Under the pieces are notes generated by a model that made no database searches, was not told where the DNA came from, and was given only the letters and a program-made list of their open reading frames with translations. Positions 26,501 to 37,752 of a DNA stretch of 59,825 nt are shown in pieces. The stretch is taken from positions 1 through 59,825 of the forward strand of contig JAQMWT010000049.1 of NCBI GenBank assembly GCA_029834535.1, read 5' to 3'. Position 1 is the first letter of the stretch. Every line of letters starts with the position of its first letter. This stretch comes from Chrysophaeum taylorii (taxonomy: Eukaryota; Sar; Pelagophyceae; Pelagomonadales; Pelagomonadaceae). The translations under genes and the position numbers were made by a program.

Positions 26501-26926
26501 CCGCTATGCAGTAGTTAGATTACTGAGAGACCATCCCGTCTCACCGCGTGAGTCTGGCAATCTGGTAGGTTTCAGGGAACCCAGGCTGTGGTCCCCCTAG
26601 CCTCTTCACACGATAGACGATACATAGCAACACAGCAGGGTAACTTGTAATTACTACGTACCTGCGGGACGCGCTAGACCATGATGATGAGCGTGAGCAC
26701 AGATCAGAGGACTATTTGACTGTGTAGAAAGGAAGAAGAAGGGTAAGGAAGAGATCGCGTTCTCGACGGACGGAACAAGGGTAGGAGTTAGCAGATTTCT
26801 CTGCACCCCCTCGAGATGTCTTGTTGTTGAGGAGCATGACATCGCTAGAGAAATGTTATGGAGGACGAGATCAGGATGAACAAGAAGTGCATTTCCGAGG
26901 TCACGTAAAGTGGCACAAAATGTTCA
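26501..26926. other. decayed part of the copia-type element, no clear frame
   Basis: Stops in all frames of the minus strand; no motif recognised. It lies between the Gag frame ending at 26927 and the Gag/protease linker. Confidence 0.4.
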
Positions 26927-28093
26927 TCAGCAGACAGATGTTCGGGCTTGGACTTGGGGATAACACTCGGAATGCTTTTGGCAAGTAACACTCGGAATGC
27001 TTTTGGCAAGGGAAACTTTAAGAGAATGAAGTGAACGAGATGCGGCAGATGTCAATGATAACGGTGAGGAAATAGCTTGGTCCTCTTGGACTTCACATAT
27101 GGCAGGAACGTCACCATTTTCAGGTTCAGCATGATGATTGATGCTCTTTGCAGAGCAGTGTTTAGGTATGATCCTGTGGGTAAGAGCGAGCAGGTGATGC
27201 AAGATTTGAGGGATAAGGCTGCTCAATTGCAATTCATCGAGGTTATTCTCGAGAAACTGTGGGATGGTGAAAGGATATTGGAAGGACTCGGTTTGCTGTA
27301 AGGCAGGATGATGTGTCGTGCGGATTAACTCGTTTCGGAGTTGAAGGAGAGTATCATCAGGAAAGCCAAACATTAAGTCGTGTTGATCATTCAAGGCAAG
27401 AGTGAGTCTGTTGAGTAACTCACACACCTTGTATAGGGTTACCAGCAGAACGTTGGTATTAGTAGTGGCTGGGAATAGCCGATTTTCCATGTCACGGAGG
27501 TCTGTGACAGCAGTAGTTAAATCAGATCGTAAAGCAGCATTTTCCGTAGATAAGGCGTGGAGAAGTTGGTCCATTTGTCCATATGAAGTTTGGAGAATTG
27601 TAGCCTGTTGGGTAAGATGAGTCACCTGCGAGGATAATGCCGCAATATCTGGAGAGGTAGTAGTACTAGGTTGTGTTGGTGCCGGGGCAGTAGGTGCCAC
27701 TGGCGGGTAGTTTGCTGACTTGTCGGTCGCAGCGGTATGTTCGTTATAGAGATCGGGGTAGCGTGATGATAAGAGCTTAGCAAAATTTTTGCGATCGGTG
27801 TCGCAAAAGGTAGCTGGTGATGATATTTCGTCAAAGATAGATGGTGGTCGTTCATCATGTGCCAGTGTGTTGTACTTAGTAATGTGATGTACGAGAGAGC
27901 GGCAGAGAGCGTGAACCAAAGGCTGATAAGCGCTTGCCTTAATAATCGACTGCTTCTTTACATGTGTGCGAACAATTGTCACAATAAGTGACAGGTGTTC
28001 CAGATGAAGCCGAGAACCAAAACTTGAGGTTGAAGGGGTAAGCCACCGCATTTTGTGAATCTGTTGTGACTGGGGAAGTAATAATAATATCAT
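26927..28093 (-). pseudogene. Gag-like protein, C-terminal part, copia-type element
   Basis: The useful part starts near 27950 after a frameshift from the 27939-28400 frame: SAYQPLVHALCRSLVHHITK, FCDTDRKNFAKLLSSRYPDL, then a Pro/Thr spacer, a coiled-coil stretch (DIAALSSQVTHLTQQATI to about residue 205) and a helical region with FQYPFTIPQFLENNLDEL. No known domain. The composition (coiled coil after a Pro/Thr spacer) parallels the Gag-like protein of the F elements. Confidence 0.5.
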
Positions 28094-28400
28094 CGGGTAG
28101 TGCGTGTTCCTTGATTAGTTCTTGGAGCAGTGCTTGCAGATCCAATGGGAGAAAGAAAACACGGAGGATGGTGGCACGGAGGTGACCAGCGGGTGATGAC
28201 TCACAAGGAAAAACAGTTATACGTGCGTTCCACGCGAGGAAAAGAAACGAGAGGGCAATGTGGTCAGAGTTTATACACGCACAACACATACCCATAGTTG
28301 GAATAGACACAGGTATGAAGGCATTGCGAATATGTGATTCGCTGGCGATATGTTCTAAGACTGCAGCAGGTAGCTCGTCTATCTTCCTTTTGTAATTTGA
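27939..28400 (-). pseudogene. Gag-like protein, N-terminal part, copia-type element
   Basis: Open from the LTR edge at 28400. It contains KIDELPAAVLEHIASESHIR, a hydrophobic IALSFLFLAWNARITVF segment, LPLDLQALLQELIKEHALPD and, near the end, YCDNCSHTC, a possible CxxC/HxC zinc site. It then hits a TAA at 27939; the protein continues in the next frame. Start codon not determined. Confidence 0.45.
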
Positions 28401-28405
28401 GACAC

Positions 28406-28660
28406 TAGAGAACAGTAAAAATCACTGTGCCTCTGGTAGAGAATGGTGGCAGTGGTCGTGCTGCCTTCCGTCCTGTCCTCTTACGACACAATGAGCAGCA
28501 CGGTGTTCGACACTGCGATTTGGGGTGTTTGCGATTTGGGGTGTTTAAGTGTGAGTGTGAGACTAAGGGGGGGGGGGGGGGTTCCTAACCCTAAATGGAA
28601 TTTTCTATCTCTACGCCCTCGCAGATTGAACTCGGTGATGAGCGAAATCTGGGACAAACA
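28406..28660 (-). repeat. LTR of F family, copy 3
   Basis: TGTTTGTCCCAGATTTCGC at 28660 through ACTGTTCTCTA at 28406; about 255 bp, longer than in F1 because of a run of 16 G (28565-28580). Confidence 0.75.
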
Positions 28661-29040
28661 AAACCAATGTCTGGCCAGAGACAAATGGACGTTGAGTTGT
28701 GAGGAGGCGTGGAAGGTCTGGCCAGAGACAAATGGACGTTGAGTTGTGAGGAGGCGTGGAAGGAAAGTGTGCGAAGTGCATGAGAGAGATAGAGTAGAGT
28801 GGAATAGCAGGTAAGTGTGAGTGAGAAAGGAGAAAGGAGAAAGAGCGCGAAGTTGAACGTGGAATATGTTGAAAGGGGAAGCAAAATAAAAAGGATATTG
28901 CAAGAAGAGGTGAATGATCGAGGAAAAGAAGAAGCATCGATCGTAAGGAAGAAGAAAAGTGGAGGAAGATGCTAAGAGGATACGTGGAGGAAAATGCCAG
29001 GTAGGCTAATGGCGAAGTATGGCGAATTCTGTTCGAGAGA

Positions 29041-29430
29041 TCAGATCATCATCTTGTTCAGTGACTGATGTGATAGGGGACGGTGCGTGCCGGTGGATAA
29101 ATCATAAGTGGCTGGGCGATCCTTGTAGTAGAACGGGTGGTCGAATCGACAACAACAGTAGGGAGCATGGGTCGGGCAGTCGGGAATTGTGCAGCAGACC
29201 AATGATTGATCGAAAGGCGAATAGTGAGAGTGGCCGTAGGGATGAGACCCTATTTTGACAAATGTTGGGCTAGTAAAGGTTTGACGATGTGACGGAGCGC
29301 CAGCGTTATCCCATGAAGAGATATGACCATTTAACCAAATCGGTTTCGACATGGCAAGGTAATCGTCGTAATGATAGCGAGTAAGGCGGAGCTGTTCCTG
29401 GAAGATGAGAGAACCAGAATTGCCTGTCAC
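29041..29430 (-). CDS. conserved C-terminal frame of F element, copy 3
   Basis: 129 codons: NSGSLIFQEQLRLTRYHYDD, MSKPIWLNGHISSWDNAGA, SHPYGHSHYSPFDQSL. The same frame is open in F2 (58971-59297) and, up to a SINE, in F1. Conservation of the reading frame in three copies suggests it was coding. No known domain. Confidence 0.55.
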   Translation of the reverse strand: MTGNSGSLIFQEQLRLTRYHYDDYLAMSKPIWLNGHISSWDNAGAPSHRQTFTSPTFVKIGSHPYGHSHYSPFDQSLVCCTIPDCPTHAPYCCCRFDHPFYYKDRPATYDLSTGTHRPLSHQSLNKMMI

Positions 29431-29945
29431 ATACGTGTCGAAGCTGTCGTCCTGAGTGTAGTGTGGGACAGCGGAAGCAAGGCTATGAGCGTGTAAAGTA
29501 ATATGCGGATAATCGTAGCGCGATGAGGATGTCGGGATAAAGTTGTCAGGGGGTGGCTATAAATATGAAAACTCCAAATTTGCTGTAGACTTGGGGTTGT
29601 AGTCTCGTGTAAGTCGCCAGTGGCTATCATCGAAAGATGATTGGGCGGAGACAGAGGTTTGCGAGTGTATCGCGTATGATGTTGGATACAGGCGTGTGTC
29701 CTGTGCTGAAGAGTCGGTGCCCCGAGCCGGAAATGCAGAAGAGTCGGGCAACAGAAAAAATGCCTGAAGGCGATGGTCTGCTCGAAGATAGTGTCCGTGC
29801 CAGGGGGAGAGTTGACTTCGAAGGTATGGTCAAAGTCGCGTCTTTCATGTTCTATTCGACAAAGTAATCCTGAACTGTGACAATCGACTGATCCAGTATC
29901 AAGCAAACTTCTCACGAAGTCGCGACCCAAGACCCGATCATCTCG

Positions 29946-32107
29946 ATGGTCACCCCCCCTCCTGCTGTTCAAAACGCTCTCGAACATGAACCGAACCCAC
30001 CTCCTGTCGTCCACCCCTCCGGATGTCAAACACCCCACAGCAAAGTCTCGGACCCCACTGCCTTCCCTCCGGACCCAGGCATAGCCAAGGTTACTCCACA
30101 ACCTATCCTTACCCTGATCGCCGACCGCGTGGTTGCGATGGAGGACGGTGCCTCGTGAATCCTGAGCCTTGCGAGGGCATCCGCCCTCCCGGCGTAGGTT
30201 GGCACCTATTCGCCTCCCGGGCGGGCCGGTTGGCAGCCGGAACGTTCGCAGTGGGACGGGGTATGGCCGGGGGGCGCAGACGGAAGGTTATCGACGAGTT
30301 GGTTGTCAGTCACATCGCGGTCTCCTCGTCGCATGGCGACAAGCTTGATGATCACTCTCCGCCGACCCACCTTTCGGCGCCCCTCGTCTACAGGCCCGTG
30401 ATTCCGGACTGGCTCCTGTCGGTCCGGCCTGGCTCCCACGCTCGGGTGAGGTCTGAAGTTAGTTAGTTAGTTACTCCACAACCTGGCACACCCCACATTC
30501 ACGAGGACACTCCACCTTGTTCGAATATCGCACTAGCAATGTTGAACACTCCACCACCACTCAACAATAATATCTTCACTCCACCAACCCCACCGGAGCC
30601 TCCACCTCCTTCACTGGAGCCTAACTCCCCACTATCGGCGACTCCCACTTCACCATCTATTCAAGTTCCACAACATCCTCGTCAACCCCTTCGCCGCAAC
30701 ACTCATCCCCTTCCTGAAGATCATGCCACCTACGGCCATGACGGCCCCGGCACCGTCACCCCTGGCCAAGCCCCCACCGCGGCTCAAACTCCTGCCACCC
30801 CACCGTCGGACTCTCTTGTCCGATATCCGTCATCTTCCGCAAGTCACTCTCCTCCGGACTTTCATCTCCATCCACAAGACCATGCCACCTACGGCCGCGA
30901 CGGCCCCGGCACTTCCATTCCTACCCCAGCTCCTTCCGCGGCTCATGCTCCTGCTGCCCAACCATCGGACCATCCTGACCGACCTTCATCACCTTTCGAA
31001 AGTCGCAGTTTACCCGATTTTCATCTCCACCCGCGTGACTACGCACTCCACGACTACGACCATTCCTCCGTCTCCAAACCAAGCAGGAACTCATCTCCTT
31101 TATCGAAGTTCCAATGCACCTCCGTCTGCGCTCCAACGCGAGTTGGCCACCACTAAGGCTGCATTCCACTCCCAAACCACAGACTTGGCCGCAACCAAGA
31201 CCATGCTCATTCGCAAGGACGACGCTTTGTCCTCCACAGCCGCCAAACTCACCATAACCGACGCCGCCCTAGCTTTCGCCACTGCCCAGCTCGCCATCCA
31301 AGCCGACGAACTAGTCTCCACCCGCGCGGAACTCCATCTCACCCACATCCAGTTCAAGGCACTCGAAACTGCCCACGCTGACATCCGCAACTCCCACTTT
31401 GAAACCAACGCCGTCCTCCACACCATTCTTACCTCCTTGGATGCCACCCACGCACCCAATATGCTGCATCGCATCTTTCACCTCCTTTCCCCATCAAAAA
31501 CCAACCTTCATCCCCTTCCGAACCAACCTCCAATGCCTCTCCCCCGATTCTCCCCGAGTATTATCACCACCTCCACGGATGCCCTGGACCCGGTTCTCCT
31601 GGTTCACCACCCACTCCGCCTATCTGTTCTCAACCCCCCGCCATCTCTGGCCCCTCCTCCTCTGCCAACTCACTCTTCGCCTCTCTGGCACCCCCCGAAC
31701 CCCTCTGCACCCGCTCGCCTTCTCGGCCATCTGATTCATCCCAACTCGACCACATCCCCGCGTCCGAGTTGCGAGGGCGTACATCCAACACCGGCGACCG
31801 TACCCCTACCACCAGCGACGATCACTACGTGCAAAGTCCCACCAAGAAACAAGACCACCAACATCAAGAGTCGACAAATTCCGAACTATACAAAGACCGC
31901 TCTTTGCCTGATGGTCATGCTCACCATCATGCTGCCAAAACATGCACAAGGGCTTCTTCTCTCTTCGGGCACAACGGCCCAGGAAGCAGTCTTGTCGAAG
32001 GAACACCAAGCCACCTCGTTCCCGCTTTCGACAAGTCAAAGAACAAGACACCTCGAGATGTTCCCGAGTATTATGCCGACTATGGCAACCACACTCAAGG
32101 ACCCTAG
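29946..32107 (+). pseudogene. Gag-like proline-rich coiled-coil protein, F1
   Basis: Starts in VTPPPAVQNALEHEPNPPP, is split by SINE 4 at 30105-30469, and resumes at 30485 (PGTPHIHEDTPP). Three repeats of about 50 residues carry HATYGHDGPGT-like cores and Pro-rich ends, then a coiled coil (RELATTKAAFHSQTTDLAAT, ALAFATAQLAIQADELVST), then a Pro/Ser tail that passes through ASELRGRTSNTG at about 31763 into DDHYVQSPTKKQDHQHQES and VPEYYADYGNH. Several one-base shifts move the best frame (30539-31156, 30723-32222, 31769-32107). It resembles a Gag in layout only. Confidence 0.6.
30105..30469 (+). mobile_element. SINE copy 4 (full length) with empty site in F2
   Basis: Flanked by gttactccacaacct at 30090-30104 and 30470-30484. 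The paralogous F2 copy has the single uninterrupted site gttactccacaacct at 52597-52611. This is the cleanest demonstration that the repeat is a mobile unit with a target duplication of about 15 bp. Confidence 0.97.
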
Positions 32108-32230
32108 GCTCCGCCGTACTCTATGCCCCAGGCACAAGAGCCGCAGGCCACTGACAACAGCCCCTCAGACTCAGCCCCCTGATATGATGCATACAGCAAA
32201 GAAGCAAGACCCACTTCACTAGTCTCGAAG

Positions 32231-32677
32231 ATGGTCTCCTCGACCATTCCAGATCAGTCGCCTGATCCAAGCACCATCAATGGCCCCGCAATGCCGTATC
32301 CACAAGGACAAGACACGCTGTCGACGGTCCCACGGTCAACATACTCGCAGGTACTCACCGCACCTGCAGGTATCAGCTCAGGTTCACCAGGCACTCCCGC
32401 CTTTTTCGATGTCTCTCGATCAGCAGCTCCCGATCACTTCAATTTTGTTCCGCCTCGCCGCCTCCTCTCCCCGAAGACAGGCGCTCACTGCCGCTCACCG
32501 GCGCTCGCTGCTGCACCCACCATCCACCTTCTCGGTCGGATGCACTGGATGACACTGCTCAGCAGGTTGCATGGACCCATCTGCGATCACCATGTCACGA
32601 TTCGATTGATGTCTTCGCACGATCACCAGCCGCAGCACGTGATCACCAGCTCCCCAACTCTCAGTAAGAGGATGTAA
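32231..32677 (+). pseudogene. F body, Ser/Pro-rich frame, F1
   Basis: Frame starting MVSSTIPDQSPDPSTINGPA, similar to the middle of the F2 frame 53873-54658, separated from the preceding frame by stops near 32107. Unrecognised. Confidence 0.45.
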
Positions 32678-32736
32678 TCCTCCCGGCTGCCGATCCTTAT
32701 GTCTCACCGCGACCAAGCTTCTGGAAAGCCTTTCCC

Positions 32737-34476
32737 GTGGCTGCAGCAATAGACAAAGAATTCGAGAGTTCTGAACGGCCCGATCAACCGCAAACTATGC
32801 ACGATTCCATTGCGACCACTTCGGTCCTTTATGTCCCCTTGCATAGCTCTCTTCTGGACGCCACACGCTTGCGCTGCCTCCGGAAAATCGATGTCGCGCT
32901 CTCAGGAGACATTCTCCGCGCACTATGCACAGACTCGCTCCACCTGGACCGCTTCTGTCAGCACTTTCGCATCACTGGAACGTACGACAAACGTTCCACA
33001 CCAGGCGCCGGCTCCACCACAATCATGCACCCAAGTCACGCACGTTGCCTCCCTCAAAAGCGCATTGTCGCTTGGCACGTAACTCCTCTTTCGAGGACGC
33101 ATGTCACATGCCCGCACCTCCGAATACCTTACACGCCTATGTGCAACCCTGGTCACTACGGCACTCACTGCTCTGGTCCCCGCATCTCCGCTATCGAGGA
33201 TGCACCCAGCAGGACTGACCCTTTCATCGCCCTTGGTACTACTGCACTCTCCTTCCGCGATCCCCCCTTTCGATTTCCCGCACTGGACCCCAAGCATTCC
33301 AGGCCGGATACTCTCCACCACGGGATCTCAGCTCACGCGCCCATCTGCCCTACCTTGCAGACAGGTCAGCCGCGAGCCACACCCCTTTTGGCACTGACTT
33401 CGGACCACCCGCATCACGCGCTTTTGCTCTTGGAGCATGACACGCTTTTCGATGCTCTCCGCGTCACCGCCTCTAACACCAAGACACTCGTCATTTCCAC
33501 CGACGCTCCGCGCCGCAACGTATCTCACGACCTTCAGATCACCAACATAAGTCGCTCGCGCCCGCACCACGTCGCGCACGCCTTACGAGGGCGTATTTCA
33601 ATTGGTGACCTCACAGGTCTTTCGATGCATTTTCCGACGTCCGACTTTGAACTTACGAGTCACTTTATGGCAATCCCCAATGCCAAGACGTCTGAAGCTG
33701 CGCAATCATGTCTCTGGAACTCCAAAGCCACAGAAACTGCCAGACAAGAAAGCACTCAGCTCTCCACAGCTGCTCAACAGCTACTTGTAGTCTCGCACAT
33801 AGCAACGAGTACTATCTCGCAGTCTCTATTGGACGACAAGACGAAAGATAAGACCACAACGGCCAGCTACACCAGCCAGCCCATTGATGTAGCAGACGAG
33901 ACAATGCAAACCAACTGCACAGCACGGTTCCAGACTATGCAGACGATGCTCAGGTCCAACGCTCAATTACTCGACCACGCACACGTTCTGTCACCTGACC
34001 TTGCACTGCTACTGGCTCCTGTCTCATTCATAGCTGATGCACCCCATCCGATGGACCAATCCTTAAGATATATCCCGCTCGCAGAAGCACCACCGCAGGA
34101 CACACAGGTACATCATGAAGATACAGGTAAGCGCACCACGATCGCGCGCACAGGCTCATTGCGCCTATCTGATCACGACGAAACGAAGCTACAGCTCTGC
34201 TTGATCCCTTCGCCTCTTGAAGACAAAGGCCGCCTTTCAGCCTCCCAGGCACCTGATCCGCCCCTGTCGCTGCAATCCGCATTAGCACAGACGATCTCGC
34301 CTCCCTGCACGACTGCAGGTCAGGCACAAGCCAATGCCAGCATTCACCAGAGTTTTGCGCACCGGCTGGAATCCTACCAGCACGGCTACCTCAGCCAGTC
34401 AGGTCACTGCACCACCTCGGTCTCCCCTGACACCAGGTCGACGTATCGCTCATTCGCGACACCTCCAGTCGTCTAA
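32737..34476 (+). CDS. long unrecognised F-family protein, F1
   Basis: 579 codons without a stop, opening MAAAIDKEFESSERPDQPQT. It includes TSVLYVPLHSSLLDATRLRC, HFRITGTYDKRST, HDTLFDALRVTASNTKTLVI and, at about residue 282, HALRGRISIGDLTG. It is Ser/Thr/His/Pro-rich with no transmembrane segment or catalytic motif that I recognise. F2 carries the same protein split over 54788-55198, 55205-56167 and 56298-56567 by small indels, so F1 preserves the ancestral frame here. The stop overlaps the next start (TAATG). Confidence 0.65.
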   Translation: MAAAIDKEFESSERPDQPQTMHDSIATTSVLYVPLHSSLLDATRLRCLRKIDVALSGDILRALCTDSLHLDRFCQHFRITGTYDKRSTPGAGSTTIMHPSHARCLPQKRIVAWHVTPLSRTHVTCPHLRIPYTPMCNPGHYGTHCSGPRISAIEDAPSRTDPFIALGTTALSFRDPPFRFPALDPKHSRPDTLHHGISAHAPICPTLQTGQPRATPLLALTSDHPHHALLLLEHDTLFDALRVTASNTKTLVISTDAPRRNVSHDLQITNISRSRPHHVAHALRGRISIGDLTGLSMHFPTSDFELTSHFMAIPNAKTSEAAQSCLWNSKATETARQESTQLSTAAQQLLVVSHIATSTISQSLLDDKTKDKTTTASYTSQPIDVADETMQTNCTARFQTMQTMLRSNAQLLDHAHVLSPDLALLLAPVSFIADAPHPMDQSLRYIPLAEAPPQDTQVHHEDTGKRTTIARTGSLRLSDHDETKLQLCLIPSPLEDKGRLSASQAPDPPLSLQSALAQTISPPCTTAGQAQANASIHQSFAHRLESYQHGYLSQSGHCTTSVSPDTRSTYRSFATPPVV

Positions 34477-34478
34477 TG
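34474..34478 (+). promoter_or_regulatory. TAATG stop-start overlap, F1
   Basis: The TAA of the 579-codon frame and the ATG of the next frame (MDDYDLELEL) share an A. The same five bases join the same two frames in F2 at 56565-56569. UAAUG is known from termination-reinitiation in influenza B and some retroelements; the function here is inferred. Confidence 0.6.
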
Positions 34479-36806
34479 GATGACTATGATCTCGAGCTTG
34501 AACTCATCGCAACGCTTGAGTCATACCCAAGAAGGAACCCTAATTTGGAGTCACCTCAACCACTCCCACAGGAACTTTGGCCACCAGACGCCACGCATGT
34601 GCTCGTGGTTTCTCCATTGGTATCCTCCAGAGCGTTTGACCGCAGCAGATACAATATGCAATCTCCCCATGCGACTATAACCGCATTCTCGTTTGGGACA
34701 CAAGCATTTCCTTAATGTCAGTTGTTTACGCTCATAGTACCGCGACACACGGCAACCAAGATAGAAGTGGACTGCGTTCCACCCTTATCTCTGAGCGCTA
34801 CCCCCGACATGCTGCTCCCGGCACTACTAGCCAGTCCCATCACGTCTGATTCAGCTCCCATCGCTTTGTATGACGTCATATGGCATATTCCGATTACAGC
34901 TCAGACACCGCACAGGCTCCTATGCACTCGCGACGGCACGCTCACCGCCCCTCTCGGTTTAGACAACGAGCATCGCGCCATCCCCATGGTACACTCACAG
35001 TCAACCGAGATGCACGCTCGCTTGTCGCACAGTACGATGCCCGAACACCTTTTGATTCAGGATAAGCAGAACACTGTCGTCTCAGCCACCGCCGACGCGC
35101 CCCCTCCGACCGCCGCCCGGCTCTGCGCTCGTTCCGCAACCACGGTCTCTCCGCCTCACCAGCAGTTCAAAGATCAAGCTCAGTTCGAATTACGAGGGCG
35201 CATTAGTTTTCCACCGACGACAAGATTCGTTTCGATTCGCATCAGTCATGCCTCCTATGGCTACTCTGGCTACATCGGAGCTCACTTCAAGGCACGTACC
35301 GAAGTGCCTCTTTCTAAGGACCTCGGTCATACGCAAAGACCTGATGAGCATTCGTCGTTCCTCCCCGCTTCAACGCGACTCCCGACGACCAAATCCCCGA
35401 CGATTTGTGATGACACTAAGTTCCGTCATCAATGCAATTCAGAGCCTCCCACGCTCTTCCGTCAGTCTCTTGCAGGTCACACCTCTCAAGTTTCAGCTCG
35501 CTCGATTTTATCCTGCATGCTGCCATATGCAAACGAAGTTCTGTCACGCCAAAGCCACACGTCGCAGTTATCGCCAGTCTCGCGCAATAAATGCCCGCCA
35601 CCAAATGATAGCCGCACGCAGAGTCCTTTGCTCACCTCTCTTCACGTCCCTCCCAGCACTATGCTTGACGTTGAAGCTCTGCACCACTATGGTTCGGTTA
35701 CAACACAACTTCACGCGAAATCCTCGCCCAGTTCTGATCATGTTTCGCATCTGTCGACATTACTGTCAGAATCCTGCTTCGGACACAGCTCAGACTGCAC
35801 TCGCGTATTACGCTCTTATGACGCACCCGGTTCGCTCCTCTCCGTTCACACTGCAGGTTCCATCTTGCAGAACTCTGAGCCCAACAGCCGCCATTGCGAT
35901 TCGCACCCAGTCGACACTTTCCGTAGCACCCGCGAGGATAACCCCCAATCTCCACAGGTTGGACACGTGCTCTGCCGCACACCGCTAGCCCCACCCATTT
36001 GTGTTACGAATCAAGGGAGATTAACTGCCTTGCCTATCTACTTCCTCATTCCCACACACTCGCTGCTAGCCACAGTCTCGCATGACTCATTGTCGGACAG
36101 TTCTCGCATTATGGACATTACCTCACATCATGTTCATTCTTCGGACATCCCCCGTCCACAGATTAATCCTCTCTTGAAACATACGCTCCCTACACGTTGT
36201 ATACTGTACAGCTCTCGCATATCGACAACACCCTCCTGTCGAATGTCTCCCCTTTCAGTCACTGCACGATTCACCAGGGATGCACCACGCTCCCTCGCGT
36301 TTGTACATCAAGGGAAGTTTGATTCTGGTGAAAACGACTCCGGACATGAAATGAATACTGGATCAGTCGATTGTCACAGTTCAGGATTACTTTGTCGAAT
36401 AGAACACGAAAGATGCGACTTTGACCATACCTTCGAAGTCAACTCCCCCTGGCACGGACACTATCTCGAGCAGTCCATCGCTTCAGGCATTTCCTCTGTT
36501 GCCCGACTCTTCTGCATTTTTGCGCACAGGGCACCGACTTCAGCACAGGACACACGCGTATCCACCATCATACGCGATACACTCGCAAACCTCAGTCTCA
36601 GCCCAATCATCTTGATGATAGCCACACGCGACTTACACGAGACTACAACCCCAAGTCTACAGCAAATTTGGAGTTTCCATATTTGCGGCCACCCCAGACA
36701 ACATCGATATCCCATCGCTACGATTATCCGCATATTGGCATTACACGCTCATGGCGCGACCTCAGCATGCACGCTACACTCAGGACGACAGCTTCGACAC
36801 GTGTGA
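34476..36806 (+). pseudogene. second long F-family protein, F1 (one nonsense codon)
   Basis: From MDDYDLELELIATLES the frame continues to about 36806, broken only by TAA at 34713, where F2 has TCA. Recognisable stretches: LWPPDATHVLVVSPLVSS, SDSAPIALYDVIWHIPI, QFELRGRISFPPT (about 35185) and CFGHSSDCTRVLRSYD. It is Ser/Thr/His-rich, about 770 codons, with no known domain. The F2 homologue is split at 57142 by a one-base deletion. Confidence 0.6.
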
Positions 36807-36810
36807 AGGC

Positions 36811-36970
36811 AATTCTGGTTCTCTCATCTTCCAGAAACAGCTCCGCCTTACTCGCTATCATTATGACGATTACCTTACCATGTCGAAACCGCTTTGGTTC
36901 AATGGTCATATCTCTTCATGGGATAACGCTGCCGCTCAGACACATCGTCAAACCTTTACTAGCCCAACAT
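36811..36970 (+). pseudogene. conserved C-terminal frame of F element, F1 (cut by SINE)
   Basis: Encodes NSGSLIFQKQLRLTRYHYDD and MSKPLWFNGHISSWDNA, then is cut by SINE 5 at 36971; the remainder after the SINE (37221 on) is decayed. Confidence 0.5.
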
Positions 36971-37210
36971 TAACTAACTAACCAACTTCAGACCTTATGC
37001 GAGCATGGGAGCCAGGCCGGACCGACAGGAGCCAGTCGGAATCACGGGCCAGTAGACGAGGATCGCCGAAGGTAGGTCGGCGGAGATTGACCATCAAGCG
37101 TAGCCATGCGACGAGGAGACCGCGATGTGACTGACAACCAAATCGTCGATAACCCTCCGTCTTCGCCCCCCCGGCCACACCCGTCCCTGCGAACGTGCCG
37201 GCTGCCGACC
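36971..37210 (-). mobile_element. SINE copy 5 (5'-truncated) with empty site in F2
   Basis: Tail at 36971, truncated head at 37210; flanked by agcccaacat at 36961-36970 and 37211-37220. F2 has the uninterrupted agcccaacat at 59130-59139. 5' truncation is typical of target-primed reverse transcription. Confidence 0.93.
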
Positions 37211-37752
37211 AGCCCAACATACTTGCAATAGAATGCATCCCGCAGCCCTCTCACTATTCGCCTTTCGATCAATCTCGTGGTCTGCTGCACAATACCCGAC
37301 TGCGCGACCCATGACCCTGTGTTGCGTTATCAATTAGACCACCAGGTACGCTATTACGAGGATCCCCCCAGCCACTTAGGATTAATCACCGGCACACACC
37401 GTCACCATAAATCATCACTGAACAAGATGATGATCTGATCTCTCGTTACAAATTCGCCATACTTCGCCATTAGCCTACCTAGCAGAAGCCTCACGTATCT
37501 CTTGCATCTTCCTCCAATTTTCTTCTTCCTTACGATCGATGAAAACTCTTTCTTTGATCATCCGCCTCTTCTTGCAATATCCTTTTTATTTTGCTTCCCC
37601 TCTCAACCTATTCCACGTTCAACTTCGCGCTCTTTCTCCTTTCTCACTCACACTTACCTGCTATTCCGCTCTACTCTATCTCTCTCATGCTGGCTGCCAC
37701 AGCAGCACCGCCTCCTCACAACTCAACGTCTATTTGTCTCTGGCCAGACGTT

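Larger units (their letters stand above)
24175..28405 (-). mobile_element. Ty1/copia-type retrotransposon with MTase domain, copy 1 (incomplete)
   Basis: Reading leftwards: Gag-like frames, a copia-type protease, a linker and a C5-MTase domain, all decayed by stops and one frameshift. The left end stops at about 24175 just after MTase, before any integrase or RT; the right end abuts an LTR of the F family at 28406. A SINE is inserted between protease and MTase without changing the frame. Confidence 0.8.
28406..29893 (-). mobile_element. F-family element copy 3 (3' end only)
   Basis: Minus-strand copy of the last 1.2 kb of the F body plus its LTR, aligned with 58504-59825 in F2 and 36359-37985 in F1. 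At 29893 it changes abruptly into the plus-strand F1 body, a second head-to-head junction in this window. Its LTR end at 28406 abuts the copia-type Gag frame. Confidence 0.85.

Noticed and set aside
28481..28937. Minus-strand Phe/Leu/Ser-rich frames that look like membrane proteins in F3 (also 37502-37912 and 59439-59810 on the plus strand)
   Set aside because: They run through the LTR and pyrimidine-rich DNA before it; composition alone produces the hydrophobic runs, and the frames differ between copies.
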